This document shows, in pieces, positions 25,134 to 34,731 of a DNA stretch of 37,607 bases. The translations under genes were made by a program, and so were the position numbers. Under the pieces are notes generated by a model. The model worked only from the letters and a program-made list of their open reading frames with translations. It was not told the origin of the DNA and ran no database searches. The DNA comes from Thermodesulfobacteriota bacterium (GTDB taxonomy: Bacteria; Desulfobacterota; Desulfobacteria; Desulfobacterales; JAUWMJ01), in NCBI GenBank assembly GCA_034189135.1, contig JAXHVO010000085.1, positions 1-37,607 of the forward strand, in the 5' to 3' direction. Within the stretch, counting starts at the first letter, position 1; the number at the start of each line of letters is the position of its first letter.

Positions 25134-27110
25134 ATGGCATTACCAAACAAACCTACGGGTGAACTCAAGGCCGTTAGGGATCCGGAAGTTGAAGAACGAG
25201 AAGTCGATATCCTGATCGTCGGCGGCGGAATGGCTGCCTGCGGCGCTGCGTTTGAAGTAAAGAAATGGATGGACGAAGGGCAAAGCGTGCTGCTGTGTGA
25301 CAAAGCTGCCATGGAGAGAAGTGGGGCTGTTGCCCAGGGCCTTTCAGCTATTAATACTTATATCGGGGAAAACAGCCCTGATGATTATGTACGCATGGTC
25401 AGAAACGACCTCATGGGCCTGGTTCGTGAAGACCTGATTTTTGACCTTGGCTGTCATGTGGACGATTCGGTTCATCTGTTTGAAGAATGGGGTCTTCCTG
25501 TCTGGAAGTTATCCGAAGAAGGGAAAAACCTGGACGGAAAAAAGGGCCAGAAAATGGGCACTTTAAAAAGCGGTGCATCTCCTGTCCGTACAGGAAAGTG
25601 GCAGATTATGATCAACGGCGAGTCTTACAAAAGGGTTGTCGCTGAGGGAGCAAAACTCGCCATTGGAGAAGATAATATTATAGAGCGATGCTTTATCGTT
25701 GAACTTCTCCTTGATGCCAACAATGAAAACCAGATTGCCGGCGCGGTGGGTTTCTCCGTCCGTGAAAACAAGGTTTACATCATCAAATGCAAAACCATGA
25801 TGGTTGCCTGCGGCGGTGCGGTAAACATTTACCAGCCACGATCGGTTGGTGAAGGTAAAGGACGTGCATGGTATCCGGTATGGAACGCCGGCAGTACTTA
25901 CACCATGTGTATGAAAGTCGGTGCCGAGCTTTCCATGATGGAAAACCGCTTCACCCCGGCCCGTTTTAAAGACGGATACGGCCCAGTGGGCGCATGGTTC
26001 CTGTTGTTCAAAGCCCAGACTCTCAATGGCCTTGGTGAAGCGTTTGCCGGAGGCGATGCAGCCAAAGCAGAGCTTGAAAAGTATGCACCATATGGAACCG
26101 CTGCGGTGACACCGACCTGTCTTAGAAACCATCTGATGCTGTTTGAGATGAAAGAAGGACGTGGTCCCATTATCATGGATACGGTTACAGCCCTTGCCAA
26201 GCTGGGCGAAACCATGGATAAAAAAGAACTCAAGCATCTTGAGTCGGAAGCATGGGAAGACTTTCTTGACATGACATGCGGCCAGGCCAACCTGTGGTGT
26301 GCCCAGGACTGCGAGCCTGAAAAGAAAAACTCCGAGGTGATGCCCACAGAACCCTATCTTCTCGGATCACATTCCGGATGCTGCGGACTATGGACTTCCG
26401 GCCCGGATTATGACTGGGTGCCGGATGCATACAAGTGGGGTGACAAGGGCAAGATTTATAATCGGATGACCACTGTGACCGGGCTGTTTACTGCCGGTGA
26501 CGGTGTGGGTTGTTCCGGTCATAAATTCTCTTCCGGGTCACATGCTGAAGGTCGTATGGCTGCCAAGCAAATGGTGAAATTCGCCAAAGATCATGCAGAT
26601 TTTGCTCCCGCACTGAGCAAGAGCAAAGAAGAACTGGTGGACATGATTTATAAGCCGGTCAGAACCTATCTGGACAACTATGAGTACACCACGGCAGAAG
26701 ATATTAACCCTGCCTATGTCAAGCCTTCCGGAATGGCTCTGCGGCTTATGAAAGCCACCCATGAGTATGGTGCGGGTACGGCCACTTTCTATCAGACCAG
26801 CTCTAAAAGCCTGGAAATCGTCATGGATCTGCTTCAGACCATGCGTGAAGACTGCGAAAAACTGGCTGCCGGCGACCTTCATGAACTCATGCGAGCATGG
26901 GAGATTGAACATCGTATCTGGACAGTTGAAGCTCATCTTCGTCACATCCAGTACCGCAAAGAGACCCGCTATCCCGGCTTTTACTATCAGGCCGATTATC
27001 CGGGTCAGGATGATGAAAACTGGTTCTGCTTCGTCAACTCCAAGTACGATCCCAAAGCTGGAAGCTGGGATGTATTCAAGAAAGACTATATTAAGATCAT
27101 TCCTGATTAA
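25134..27110 (+). CDS. aprA: Adenylylsulfate reductase alpha subunit
   Basis: 658 residues, the usual length. The FAD-binding Rossmann motif VDILIVGGGMAACGAAFEV is near 23-41, followed by SGAVAQGLSAINTY. The active-site regions include ENRFTPARFKDGYGPVGAW, HSGCCGLWTSGPD and SSGSHAEGRMAAKQM. It reduces APS to sulfite using electrons from AprB. The gene order with qmoABC marks the reductive, sulfate-respiring type. ATG follows AGGAGGATATAAT. Two hairpins follow the stop, the second a clear terminator. Confidence 0.98.
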   Translation: MALPNKPTGELKAVRDPEVEEREVDILIVGGGMAACGAAFEVKKWMDEGQSVLLCDKAAMERSGAVAQGLSAINTYIGENSPDDYVRMVRNDLMGLVREDLIFDLGCHVDDSVHLFEEWGLPVWKLSEEGKNLDGKKGQKMGTLKSGASPVRTGKWQIMINGESYKRVVAEGAKLAIGEDNIIERCFIVELLLDANNENQIAGAVGFSVRENKVYIIKCKTMMVACGGAVNIYQPRSVGEGKGRAWYPVWNAGSTYTMCMKVGAELSMMENRFTPARFKDGYGPVGAWFLLFKAQTLNGLGEAFAGGDAAKAELEKYAPYGTAAVTPTCLRNHLMLFEMKEGRGPIIMDTVTALAKLGETMDKKELKHLESEAWEDFLDMTCGQANLWCAQDCEPEKKNSEVMPTEPYLLGSHSGCCGLWTSGPDYDWVPDAYKWGDKGKIYNRMTTVTGLFTAGDGVGCSGHKFSSGSHAEGRMAAKQMVKFAKDHADFAPALSKSKEELVDMIYKPVRTYLDNYEYTTAEDINPAYVKPSGMALRLMKATHEYGAGTATFYQTSSKSLEIVMDLLQTMREDCEKLAAGDLHELMRAWEIEHRIWTVEAHLRHIQYRKETRYPGFYYQADYPGQDDENWFCFVNSKYDPKAGSWDVFKKDYIKIIPD

Positions 27111-27117
27111 CAACATG

Positions 27118-27138
27118 GTCGGCCATTCAATGGCCGAC
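27118..27138 (+). other. Hairpin after aprA
   Basis: GTCGGCCA and TGGCCGAC form an 8-bp perfect stem with a 5-nt loop, starting 7 nt after the aprA stop. There is no T run. It may protect the aprBA transcript's 3' end. Confidence 0.6.
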
Positions 27139-27146
27139 TTCAAATG

Positions 27147-27179
27147 CCTCCAGGTGTTGCAAAACACCTGGGGGTTTTT
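27147..27179 (+). terminator. Terminator between aprA and qmoA
   Basis: CCTCCAGGTGTT (27147-27158) pairs with AACACCTGGGGG (27163-27174) with one G-T pair and a 4-nt loop, followed by TTTTT. This should end or attenuate aprBA transcription before qmoABC. Confidence 0.85.
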
Positions 27180-27203
27180 ATTGAATTTTAGCATACACAA
27201 CTG

Positions 27204-27396
27204 CTTTCGGGCGATATCCGGATTGAAACTCGAAACCTGAAATTTGAAACCGGGTGATTCAATCGGTGCTACTCATCATTCCTGGTGGTCTGTTACGGAC
27301 CGATATCATATAAACCTTCTAACCGTATAAGCTGCCAACGAATTACAATTTCAAACTTCACGTTTTAAGTTTCAAAGAAAAAGGATATCGCCTGAA
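27204..27396. repeat. Imperfect long inverted repeat between aprA and qmoA
   Basis: The arm at 27204-27252 (CTTTCGGGCGATATCC, then GAAACTCGAAACCTGAAATT) is imperfectly complementary to 27344-27396, which ends GGATATCGCCTGAAG. The TGAAACxTGAAxTTTGAAA text resembles other low-complexity foldbacks in the window. Any qmoA promoter must lie within or after it. Confidence 0.55.
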
Positions 27397-27461
27397 GATG
27401 AACAAAAAAAGGGTATATCGAAAACAAACAGCTATTAACTTTTAATGCACGGAGGGATAGC

Positions 27462-28739
27462 ATGACAGAAGACAAAGCAACCCCTGCAAACGGAAGCATT
27501 TTGGTTGTTGGTGGAGGGATAAGCGGAATAACCACGGCCCTCGAAGCAGCTGAAGTGGGGTACGAGGTGTTTCTGGTCGAAAAAAATCCTTACCTGGGCG
27601 GAAGAGTATCACAGCTTAATCAATATTTCCCAAAGCTATGTCCTCCGACCTGCGGTCTTGAAATCAATTTCAGGAGAATTAAGGATAATCCAAGAGTCAA
27701 AGTAATGACTATGGCCGAAGTTGAAAAAGTTGACGGCTCCCCCGGCAGCTACAACGTCTCTATCAAATTAAATCCAAGGTATGTCAATGAAAACTGCACC
27801 TGCTGCGGAGAATGTGAAAAGGTTTGTGAGACATTGATAGACAGCAGCTTTAATTTTGAAATGAACAAAATCAAAGCGGCCTACCTGCCATTTGAAATGG
27901 CCTTTCCTGCCCGATATGTCATGGCCCCCGAAATCAAGGGAACAGATGATGCCAAGCGATGCCAGGAAGCATGTCAGTATGACGCCATCGACTTTGATAT
28001 GGAGGCCAAGACGATTGATTTACAGGTGGGGGCGATTGTCTGGGCCACCGGATGGGAACCTTATGATGCTAGGAAAATAGACAATCTTGGTTTTGGTCAA
28101 TATCCAAACATTATTACCAATATGATGATGGAAAGATTGGCTTCCCCCAACGGCCCGACAAAGGGAAAAATTTCCCGCCCATCAGACAGCAAGGAGCCGG
28201 AAAGCATTGCTTTTGTTCAGTGCGCCGGATCCAGGGATGAAAATCATCTTCCCTACTGTTCCTATATTTGCTGTATGGCCTCATTAAAACAGGCCACTTA
28301 TGTGCGGGAACAGTATCCTGATGCTAAAATATATATCTTTTATATTGACGTCAGGGCTCCCGGCCAGCGATATGAAAAATTTTATAAAAAAATCAAAGAG
28401 GATGAAAACATCTTTATGATTAAAGGCAAGGTGGCGGAGGTCAGTGAAGAAGAGGGTACCGGAAATATCACCGTGGTTGCAGAAAACGCGGTCACCGGTG
28501 AAAAAACAAATCAGACTGTGGAAATGGTTGTCCTGGCCACCGGAATGCAACCGACAGCGGCAAATGTAAAACTTCCCGCCGACCTGAACTATAATGCGGA
28601 TGGCTTTATCATCAACGATTTTGCAAAAGGAGGCATGTTTGCTACAGGATGTGCCAATAAGCCTGCCGATGTCGTATCATCCAACCAAAATGCAACCGGT
28701 ATGGCCCTTAAGGCTATTCAAACCCTGGTGAAGAGTTAG
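27462..28739 (+). CDS. qmoA: Quinone-interacting membrane-bound oxidoreductase subunit A
   Basis: 425 residues, related to the flavin subunit HdrA. The FAD motif ILVVGGGISGITTALEAAE is near 13-31, with YLGGRVSQL after it. CPPTCGLEINFRR and the NCTCCGECEKVCE cysteine cluster bind iron-sulfur, and a second FAD block VVLATGMQPTA lies near the C-terminus. QmoABC transfers electrons from menaquinol toward AprBA. ATG follows GGAGGGATAGC. qmoB starts 10 nt after the stop. Confidence 0.97.
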   Translation: MTEDKATPANGSILVVGGGISGITTALEAAEVGYEVFLVEKNPYLGGRVSQLNQYFPKLCPPTCGLEINFRRIKDNPRVKVMTMAEVEKVDGSPGSYNVSIKLNPRYVNENCTCCGECEKVCETLIDSSFNFEMNKIKAAYLPFEMAFPARYVMAPEIKGTDDAKRCQEACQYDAIDFDMEAKTIDLQVGAIVWATGWEPYDARKIDNLGFGQYPNIITNMMMERLASPNGPTKGKISRPSDSKEPESIAFVQCAGSRDENHLPYCSYICCMASLKQATYVREQYPDAKIYIFYIDVRAPGQRYEKFYKKIKEDENIFMIKGKVAEVSEEEGTGNITVVAENAVTGEKTNQTVEMVVLATGMQPTAANVKLPADLNYNADGFIINDFAKGGMFATGCANKPADVVSSNQNATGMALKAIQTLVKS

Positions 28740-28748
28740 GAGGTATCC

Positions 28749-31088
28749 ATGGATAAAAAGTATGGTGTATATATATGCACAGGCTGCGGAATCGGGGATG
28801 CCCTTGATATAAAGGAACTGTGCGGCGTACCGGAAGAAGAAGGGCTTCCTGTCCAAACCCACCCATTTCTTTGCGGCAAAGAAGGGGTTGAACTTATAAA
28901 AAAAGATATTGAAGAAAAAGGCATCAACACCCTGGTCATTGCGGGGTGCAGCAGAAGGGTCAACTTCGATGTCTTCCGTTTTGACGGATGTATCGTCGAT
29001 CGGGTTAACTTGAGAGAAGGGGTGGTATGGTCTCACCCTCGCTCGGAATTCCCGGCGCTGACTGAGGAACAAAAAGACAGCGAAGAGCATTTTGACCGTG
29101 TCCAGATGATGGCCGAAGATTATGTGAAAATGTCAATGGCAAAGGTTGAGAAAATAGATTTACCTGAACCGTCTTTGCTGGAAACCTTAAACAGAAAAAT
29201 ACTGGTCATTGGCGGGGGGGTCACCGGAATCTCCGCTGCCATTGATGCGGCAAAAGCAGGATATGATGTCACCATTGTTGAAAAGGAAGCTCAGCTGGGC
29301 GGGCATGCCAGACATTGGAGAAAACAACTCCCGCTGACCGATCCTTATGAAAACCTGCTTTCTCCCATAATCGGTGACAAAATAAAAGAGCTTGATAACT
29401 ACCAAAATATCACGGTTAAAACCGAGACAGTGGTTGCCCGTATCGCCGGACAACCCGGTGAATTTACCGTGACGTTTAAAAAACCCGGTGAAAAAATCGA
29501 GTTTGATGTCCCTTATCCTTTACCTGATGAGATGAAAGTGGATGAAAAAGGAAAAGAGTATGAAGTGGATAAACTCCATGAGATTTATATGGAGTATAAC
29601 AAGGGAAAACAGGATATCCTGGCTCTTGATCCGAACGGCGAACCATTTGGTGCAGTCATACTGGCTGCAGGCTGGCGCCCGGCGGAAATCGAAGGGGAAG
29701 AACTCGCTCACCTGGGATTGGGACAACTGCCCGATGTGGTGACCAACGCCACTTTTGAAGGAATTGCGGCAAAAGGGAAGATCGTACGACCGTCTGACGG
29801 AAAAGAAGCCAAATCGGTTGTTTTTGTGCAAAGTCCCGGCAAGGGAGACGATGACAGCGACTTTGATTTTGGCGGTTCGGTGACAAGCCTTGTTTCTCTC
29901 AAACAGGCCAAGTATGTGAGGGAAGATTTTGCTGACGGAAAAGCTTATATCTTTTACCAGCATATGCGAACACCCGGCCTTTCTGAAAACTTTTACAAGA
30001 GTATTCAGCAGGATGAAGGTATCTTTTTAACCAAGGGTGAGGTGATCAGCGTCTCTAAAAACGGAGATGGAATGATCGTAGAAGCCGACAACACCCTTCT
30101 GGGAGAAAAGATCCAGGTCAAGGCCGATATGGTGGTACTGGCGGCCGGAATGGTCCCGGTGACTGCAGACGATCCCGTGGTCAACATGGCTTACCGGCAA
30201 GGTCCGGCATTCAGGGACATCGATCTTTTTAACGGGTATGTGGATTCAAATTTCATATGCTTTCCCTATGAAACCCAGAGAACAGGAATTTATTCTGCCG
30301 GGTGTATCAGGCGAAGCATGACTGTAGAGGAATCCATCGAAGATGCAGCCGGGGCTGCGCTTAAAGCGATTCAATGTATAGAGTCGGTAAACCGAGGTGT
30401 TTCAGTTCATCCAAGATCCGGCGATATGACATTTCCTGACTTCTTTTTCCAGAGATGTACCCAGTGTAAGCGTTGTACGGAAGAGTGTCCTTTTGGCGCT
30501 CTGGACGACGATGAAAAGGGTACGCCAAAACCGAATCCGACCCGGTGCAGACGCTGCGGCACCTGTATGGGAGCATGCCCTGAACGGATCATAGGGTTTG
30601 CCGATTATAATATCGACAGTATCGGCTCCATGGTAAAAGCCGTGGGGGTACCCTCTGAAGACGATTATGATGAGCCCCCCCTTCGTATCCTCGGTCTGGT
30701 TTGTGAGAATGACGCCTACCCGGCACTGGACATTGCAGGTCTCAACCGGCTGTCCTATTCTGCCGATGTGCGACTTATTCCGGTCAGATGCCTTGGATCA
30801 GTGAATGTGATCTGGATCAAAGATGCGCTTGCCCAGGGCATGGACGGCGTGTTCCTGCTCGGATGTAAGCACGGTGATGATTACCAGTGCCATTTTGTGA
30901 AGGGGAGTGAACTCGCAGATATCAGGATGAAAAAGATAGGAGATGCGCTCTCAAGTCTGGCACTGGAAGAGGAACGGGTCGCACAATTTGAGGTGGCAAT
31001 TGACGATTATGATATACTTCCCAAAATGATTAATGATTTTGTGGAAATGGTTGAAGACCTTGGCCCGAACCCGTTTAAGGGATTCTAG
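28749..31088 (+). CDS. qmoB: Quinone-interacting membrane-bound oxidoreductase subunit B
   Basis: 779 residues. The N-terminal segment (CTGCGIGDALDIKEL) is followed by an HdrA-like FAD domain (ILVIGGGVTGISAAIDAAKA near 150-170), two [4Fe-4S] motifs near 570-612 (CTQCKRCTEECPFGAL and CRRCGTCMGACPERI), and a C-terminal MvhD/FlpD-like domain (GLVCENDAYPALD, RCLGSVN, LLGCKHGDDYQC). This is the usual QmoB layout and length. It is cytoplasmic, part of the electron path to APS reductase. ATG follows AGGAGGTATCC, which starts within the qmoA stop. Confidence 0.97.
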   Translation: MDKKYGVYICTGCGIGDALDIKELCGVPEEEGLPVQTHPFLCGKEGVELIKKDIEEKGINTLVIAGCSRRVNFDVFRFDGCIVDRVNLREGVVWSHPRSEFPALTEEQKDSEEHFDRVQMMAEDYVKMSMAKVEKIDLPEPSLLETLNRKILVIGGGVTGISAAIDAAKAGYDVTIVEKEAQLGGHARHWRKQLPLTDPYENLLSPIIGDKIKELDNYQNITVKTETVVARIAGQPGEFTVTFKKPGEKIEFDVPYPLPDEMKVDEKGKEYEVDKLHEIYMEYNKGKQDILALDPNGEPFGAVILAAGWRPAEIEGEELAHLGLGQLPDVVTNATFEGIAAKGKIVRPSDGKEAKSVVFVQSPGKGDDDSDFDFGGSVTSLVSLKQAKYVREDFADGKAYIFYQHMRTPGLSENFYKSIQQDEGIFLTKGEVISVSKNGDGMIVEADNTLLGEKIQVKADMVVLAAGMVPVTADDPVVNMAYRQGPAFRDIDLFNGYVDSNFICFPYETQRTGIYSAGCIRRSMTVEESIEDAAGAALKAIQCIESVNRGVSVHPRSGDMTFPDFFFQRCTQCKRCTEECPFGALDDDEKGTPKPNPTRCRRCGTCMGACPERIIGFADYNIDSIGSMVKAVGVPSEDDYDEPPLRILGLVCENDAYPALDIAGLNRLSYSADVRLIPVRCLGSVNVIWIKDALAQGMDGVFLLGCKHGDDYQCHFVKGSELADIRMKKIGDALSSLALEEERVAQFEVAIDDYDILPKMINDFVEMVEDLGPNPFKGF

Positions 31089-31194
31089 TTGATTGATGAT
31101 TTTTGGTTGAAGATTGATTAATTAAATAATCATAGAGACTTTCTATAATCGAACCTTTTGGTCTCTCAGTCGGTCTTCAATACAGGAGGTAAAT

Positions 31195-32328
31195 ATGGCG
31201 AATACATACATGATTGAGCCTGATCTAGGATTTATTAGAGAAGTTGAAGGGCTGGGTGGCGGAGATCTGAAAAAGTGCTTCCAATGTGCCACCTGCTCGG
31301 TAGTCTGCCCGATTTCCCCGGACAACAAACCGTTTCCCAGAAAGGAAATGATTGCCGCATCATGGGGGTTAAAGGACAAGCTGGTTGCCAACTATGACAT
31401 ATGGCTGTGCCATAACTGTGGGGATTGTTCAACCCTGTGTCCCAGAGGAGCAAAACCGGGGGATGTGCTTGGAGCCGTCCGTTCCTATGCCATCGCAGAT
31501 TATGCTGTACCAAAAGCACTCGGCAGGGCTGTTAATGACCCGAAGAAGCTGCCGATTCTTCTGGCAATCCCGGTGGTGATTTTTATTGTTCTGGGTCTCA
31601 TTACAGGTTTTTTGAACTTCAACCCCGGGGGGGGTGAAATCGTTCATGCACATTTCTTTTCCACCTGGCTGGTCGATCTGGTCTTTATCCCCCTTTCAAT
31701 TTGGATTTTTGTTGTTTTCGCCATGGGGCTAAAAAGATTTTTAAATGATATTCATGAAAATGCATTACTTACAGGGAAAACCGATAAAAAAGAGCTTGAA
31801 ATTGGCGGTTTTATCCAGGGGCTTATCCGGGTGATCCCAAAGATTTTATTGCACCGGCAATTTAATGAGTGCAGTGACAATAAGGACCGTGCCACGGCCC
31901 ATCTGCTGGTGCTCTATTCATTTATATCGCTGTTTATCGTAACCAATATATTCTTTTTTACACTGTACGTTCTGCAGGTACACGGACCCTATTCACAAAT
32001 GAATCCCGTGAAGTGGCTGGCCAATATCGCAGGACTTGCCCTTGTTGTGGGAAGCATCCTTTTGATCAAAAACCGCTTGGCTAAAACGGATCAGGTGAGC
32101 AGCTATGTGGACTGGTATTTGCTGGGTCTGGTGCTGGGGTTGGGTCTTACCGGACTGGGTACAGAAATAACCCGGTTACTTGGCTGGGCGTTTGTTTCTT
32201 ACTGGTCGTATTTCATCCACCTAGTATTTGTATTCATGCTGTTTGCTTTTTTGCCGTTTTCCAAAATGGCTCACCTTGTTTACCGGACCGTTGCCATGGC
32301 GTATGGCGAGTATATAGGAAGGGCGTAA
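31195..32328 (+). CDS. qmoC: Quinone-interacting membrane-bound oxidoreductase subunit C
   Basis: 377 residues. An HdrC-like domain binds two [4Fe-4S] clusters (Cys28, 31, 34, 38 and Cys72, 75, 78, 82), followed by an HdrE-like membrane part with about six helices (from LPILLAIPVVIFIVLG near 122 to the C-terminus). This subunit anchors the complex and contacts menaquinone. ATG follows AGGAGGTAAAT. The 106-nt gap from qmoB is wider than the qmoA-qmoB spacing but holds no gene. Confidence 0.97.
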   Translation: MANTYMIEPDLGFIREVEGLGGGDLKKCFQCATCSVVCPISPDNKPFPRKEMIAASWGLKDKLVANYDIWLCHNCGDCSTLCPRGAKPGDVLGAVRSYAIADYAVPKALGRAVNDPKKLPILLAIPVVIFIVLGLITGFLNFNPGGGEIVHAHFFSTWLVDLVFIPLSIWIFVVFAMGLKRFLNDIHENALLTGKTDKKELEIGGFIQGLIRVIPKILLHRQFNECSDNKDRATAHLLVLYSFISLFIVTNIFFFTLYVLQVHGPYSQMNPVKWLANIAGLALVVGSILLIKNRLAKTDQVSSYVDWYLLGLVLGLGLTGLGTEITRLLGWAFVSYWSYFIHLVFVFMLFAFLPFSKMAHLVYRTVAMAYGEYIGRA

Positions 32329-32365
32329 ATCAGCTGCTCTCCGTAAACGGGTGTTTGATGAACCC

Positions 32366-32500
32366 ATCGAATATGAACGTTGAACATTGAATCACGCTAC
32401 AAGCGTGATCGAATTTTGAATAAGACATTCCGCCAATTTGCCAACCGGCAGAGCGAAGCGATTTCAACATTCGGTGTTCAACGTTCGATGTTCAACAAAC
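32366..32500. repeat. Foldback repeat after qmoC
   Basis: CATCGAATATGAACGTTGAA at the left is imperfectly complementary to the right end, where GTTGAAC-type units are repeated. A perfect ATCACGCT/AGCGTGAT hairpin (32391-32409) sits inside. There is no T run, so it is not a standard terminator. It lies between the convergent qmoC and beta-barrel genes. Confidence 0.6.
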
Positions 32501-32537
32501 GCTTTACCCTGATTATTTTTTTACCCACCATTCTTAT

Positions 32538-33866
32538 TCAAAAGTAGTACTTCACCGCCGCATAAACTTTGTAGTCATTTAATTTTTCACCGTATTCGGT
32601 ATCGTTTTCTCCCACAAGAAATGTGGTCTTAAGCTCGATTTCAAGGTTGGTAATGGGAGTGTATAGTATCTGGGGGGTAATTGAGCCGCTTTTATCATTG
32701 ATGTTGTATATACCGACCATAGAAGGGGTAAAATACAACATGTCAAATGGTTCTTTTTGTGACACCTTCACATAAAAATAATCTTTCATAACGGTTTGGT
32801 TGTTATAAAACTGACTACCATACTCCCTGCTGGTGCCAAGATCAGACATACTGCCGCTGCTCAGGTAATCCTGATATCCTGTTCTAATAAAAGCAAAGTA
32901 ATCTTCCATCTCATCTCTGGTATAACCCTGCCCGTTCCTGTAATATTCGAAAATATAAGTGGTATCATGACGGGTCAGATAGCGGATACCGACAACATAA
33001 TTTTTTGCATCGTATTTTTTTTTCACCAAATTTCCCTGCCGATCCGTTACATTTTTTACATAATCCAACACAATGGCTGCTTCGCCGTGGATTTCAAAAT
33101 TTGGCGAAATATTTTTGGAAAAATCGACTCCAAACCTGTCTTCCACTTCCTCCCCGCACAAAAGCATTATGTCCAGATCCGAGTCAAACGCAAAAAAATA
33201 GATCTTCCCGCCCCAGATCATCTGCCTTTCCGTGCCCCATTCATCGTTGATATGTGGTGATACCGGAAGAATGACAGGGGTTAAGGCAACCGTCTTGAGC
33301 GGACTGTTTATACTTTTTATCAAATCGCCGCTGACCACATAGTATCCTTCCAGGGTGGCATCCGGGTCTTCAATATCCTTCGGACGGCTGAAAAAGGCAA
33401 CCGGGTTCCAGGCGTACCCCTTGCCCCACTTTAACACTTTTTTACCGGCGTCTAAGGTTACAGACGGACCTGGCAGCAGCGATACATATGCCTCCTCCGT
33501 TCGGCTGTCATTTTCCCAGTCTTCATCATCGTTATCGTAAAGATCTCCATTAAGGCGGGCGTAAAGTTTTACCTGGCTAACCTGGTAGCTCCCTTCTACC
33601 TTAAGACTCAAATCGGTTTGGAAAAAAGTATCATCATCTCTGCCGTTTGGGTATTTCTGGTTAAAAAGAAGGCTGTCCTCATCAAATCCTTTTATCGTCT
33701 CAGACAGTTTAAATTCGGCATTGAATGAATACGGTTTCTTGTCAACCTGAGGAATTTCAAAATCTAAATCGAGTGTGTCTGATCCCTTATCTTCTGAAAA
33801 AATATATCCGGGAAGGAAAACAGCTAGAAAAATTAACAGACACAATATGCGGACAAAAAAATTCAT
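32538..33866 (-). CDS. Outer-membrane beta-barrel protein (last gene of the Lol-like cassette)
   Basis: 442 residues. Signal peptide at about 1-24 (hydrophobic, ends YIFSED), then amphipathic beta strands throughout and a C-terminal KVYAAVKYYF, the typical terminal Phe of outer-membrane barrels. It contains the GKKVLKWGKGYAWNPVAFF block also seen in DUF1302-like porins that accompany lipoprotein-sorting proteins. Its start codon overlaps the previous gene's stop (TAATG), so the two are translationally coupled. I infer a barrel that receives or exports the cargo of the ABC unit upstream; no substrate can be named. Confidence 0.85.
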   Translation of the reverse strand: MNFFVRILCLLIFLAVFLPGYIFSEDKGSDTLDLDFEIPQVDKKPYSFNAEFKLSETIKGFDEDSLLFNQKYPNGRDDDTFFQTDLSLKVEGSYQVSQVKLYARLNGDLYDNDDEDWENDSRTEEAYVSLLPGPSVTLDAGKKVLKWGKGYAWNPVAFFSRPKDIEDPDATLEGYYVVSGDLIKSINSPLKTVALTPVILPVSPHINDEWGTERQMIWGGKIYFFAFDSDLDIMLLCGEEVEDRFGVDFSKNISPNFEIHGEAAIVLDYVKNVTDRQGNLVKKKYDAKNYVVGIRYLTRHDTTYIFEYYRNGQGYTRDEMEDYFAFIRTGYQDYLSSGSMSDLGTSREYGSQFYNNQTVMKDYFYVKVSQKEPFDMLYFTPSMVGIYNINDKSGSITPQILYTPITNLEIELKTTFLVGENDTEYGEKLNDYKVYAAVKYYF

Positions 33867-34603
33867 TACTGCCTGAGACCTTCAACTTTTGACATGTAAT
33901 TTAAAGTAAACACTTCGTCAGGCAGAACTCTTGCTTTCACCTTGGCAAAAATAATAATCGATTTGTAGTCTTTATAAAGAGGACTGTCGGTTTCTATTAC
34001 GGCAGGACGAATAATACCGCCGCCAAAATCTTTGATTTTTTTAAAATATAGGGTTTTAATCAACATGCCTGATGAAGCAAAGCATTCTATTTTATCCGGA
34101 AGAAGCCTTTTGCCATAAACCCGCATTTTTACCCGGTCATAAGCAACCGTATTGGTTTTGGCCTTAAGATGAAGGGTATGTCCATGATCCGCCAGCTCAA
34201 CCTTTTCACAGTTGTACTCTGCGCTATAATCTACCCGCATAATATCCGAATTGTTAAATACACCACCGGTTACCGACTGTAAGCTGGTGATACGGATAGG
34301 CTTTCCTACATTGGGAATATAAAGCCACATGTTTTCCCCGATCCGCAGGGTGCTCCTTCCCTTTTCGCTGGCCGGAGATAGAAACACGGAGGCAATTTTG
34401 TCTTTTCCTTTTTTAACTGAATACATCACAAATTCTTTTTTTGAGCCGTCCGGTTCGATATTTATCAGCTTCCGGTACATTGCAAAACTTTCCGGATTCA
34501 GGTTACGATCCACTTTTTTAAGCATTTCATTCCCGTCAAGTGCAAATGCCGATACAGTGGCAAACAGGCATATAAACACTACTAGTAATAATTTTTTCAT
34601 CAT
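33866..34603 (-). CDS. LolA-like outer membrane lipoprotein-sorting protein
   Basis: 245 residues. Signal peptide at about 1-21 (LLLVVFICLFATVSAFA), then a LolA/LppX-type fold region: GKDKIASVFLSPASEKGRSTLRIGENMWLYIPNVGKPIRI, typical of the RND/ABC-associated lipoprotein-sorting family. These periplasmic carriers shield lipid chains between membranes. Two Met codons stand in tandem; AGAGG is 3 nt from the first and 6 nt from the second, so ATG 34600 may be the true start. It sits between the permease and the barrel and overlaps the barrel by one base. Confidence 0.88.
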   Translation of the reverse strand: MMKKLLLVVFICLFATVSAFALDGNEMLKKVDRNLNPESFAMYRKLINIEPDGSKKEFVMYSVKKGKDKIASVFLSPASEKGRSTLRIGENMWLYIPNVGKPIRITSLQSVTGGVFNNSDIMRVDYSAEYNCEKVELADHGHTLHLKAKTNTVAYDRVKMRVYGKRLLPDKIECFASSGMLIKTLYFKKIKDFGGGIIRPAVIETDSPLYKDYKSIIIFAKVKARVLPDEVFTLNYMSKVEGLRQ

Positions 34604-34629
34604 ATACCTCTTAAATTCATGTAACTCAG

Positions 34630-34728
34630 GTTGTGAGGTTCAGGGTTCAAGGTTCAAAGGTTATATACGACATCATTTTGTCAGGACTTTTCAACTGGGA
34701 ACTGTGAACGTTGAACCGTTTAACCTTT
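34630..34728. repeat. Imperfect foldback of GTTCAA units between permease and LolA-like gene
   Basis: GGTTCAGGGTTCAAGGTTCA on the left faces GTGAACGTTGAACCGTTTAA on the right. It is the same flavour of low-complexity repeat as at 32366. It widens the spacing inside an otherwise tightly packed operon. Confidence 0.5.
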
Positions 34729-34731
34729 TTT

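Noticed and set aside
25563-26237. 224-codon minus-strand reading frame
   Set aside because: It is antisense to aprA. Its Cys/His/Phe-rich composition is what the complement of aprA codons gives.
32391-32409. Terminator after qmoC
   Set aside because: The ATCACGCT/AGCGTGAT stem is perfect but lacks a T run and sits inside a larger foldback repeat.
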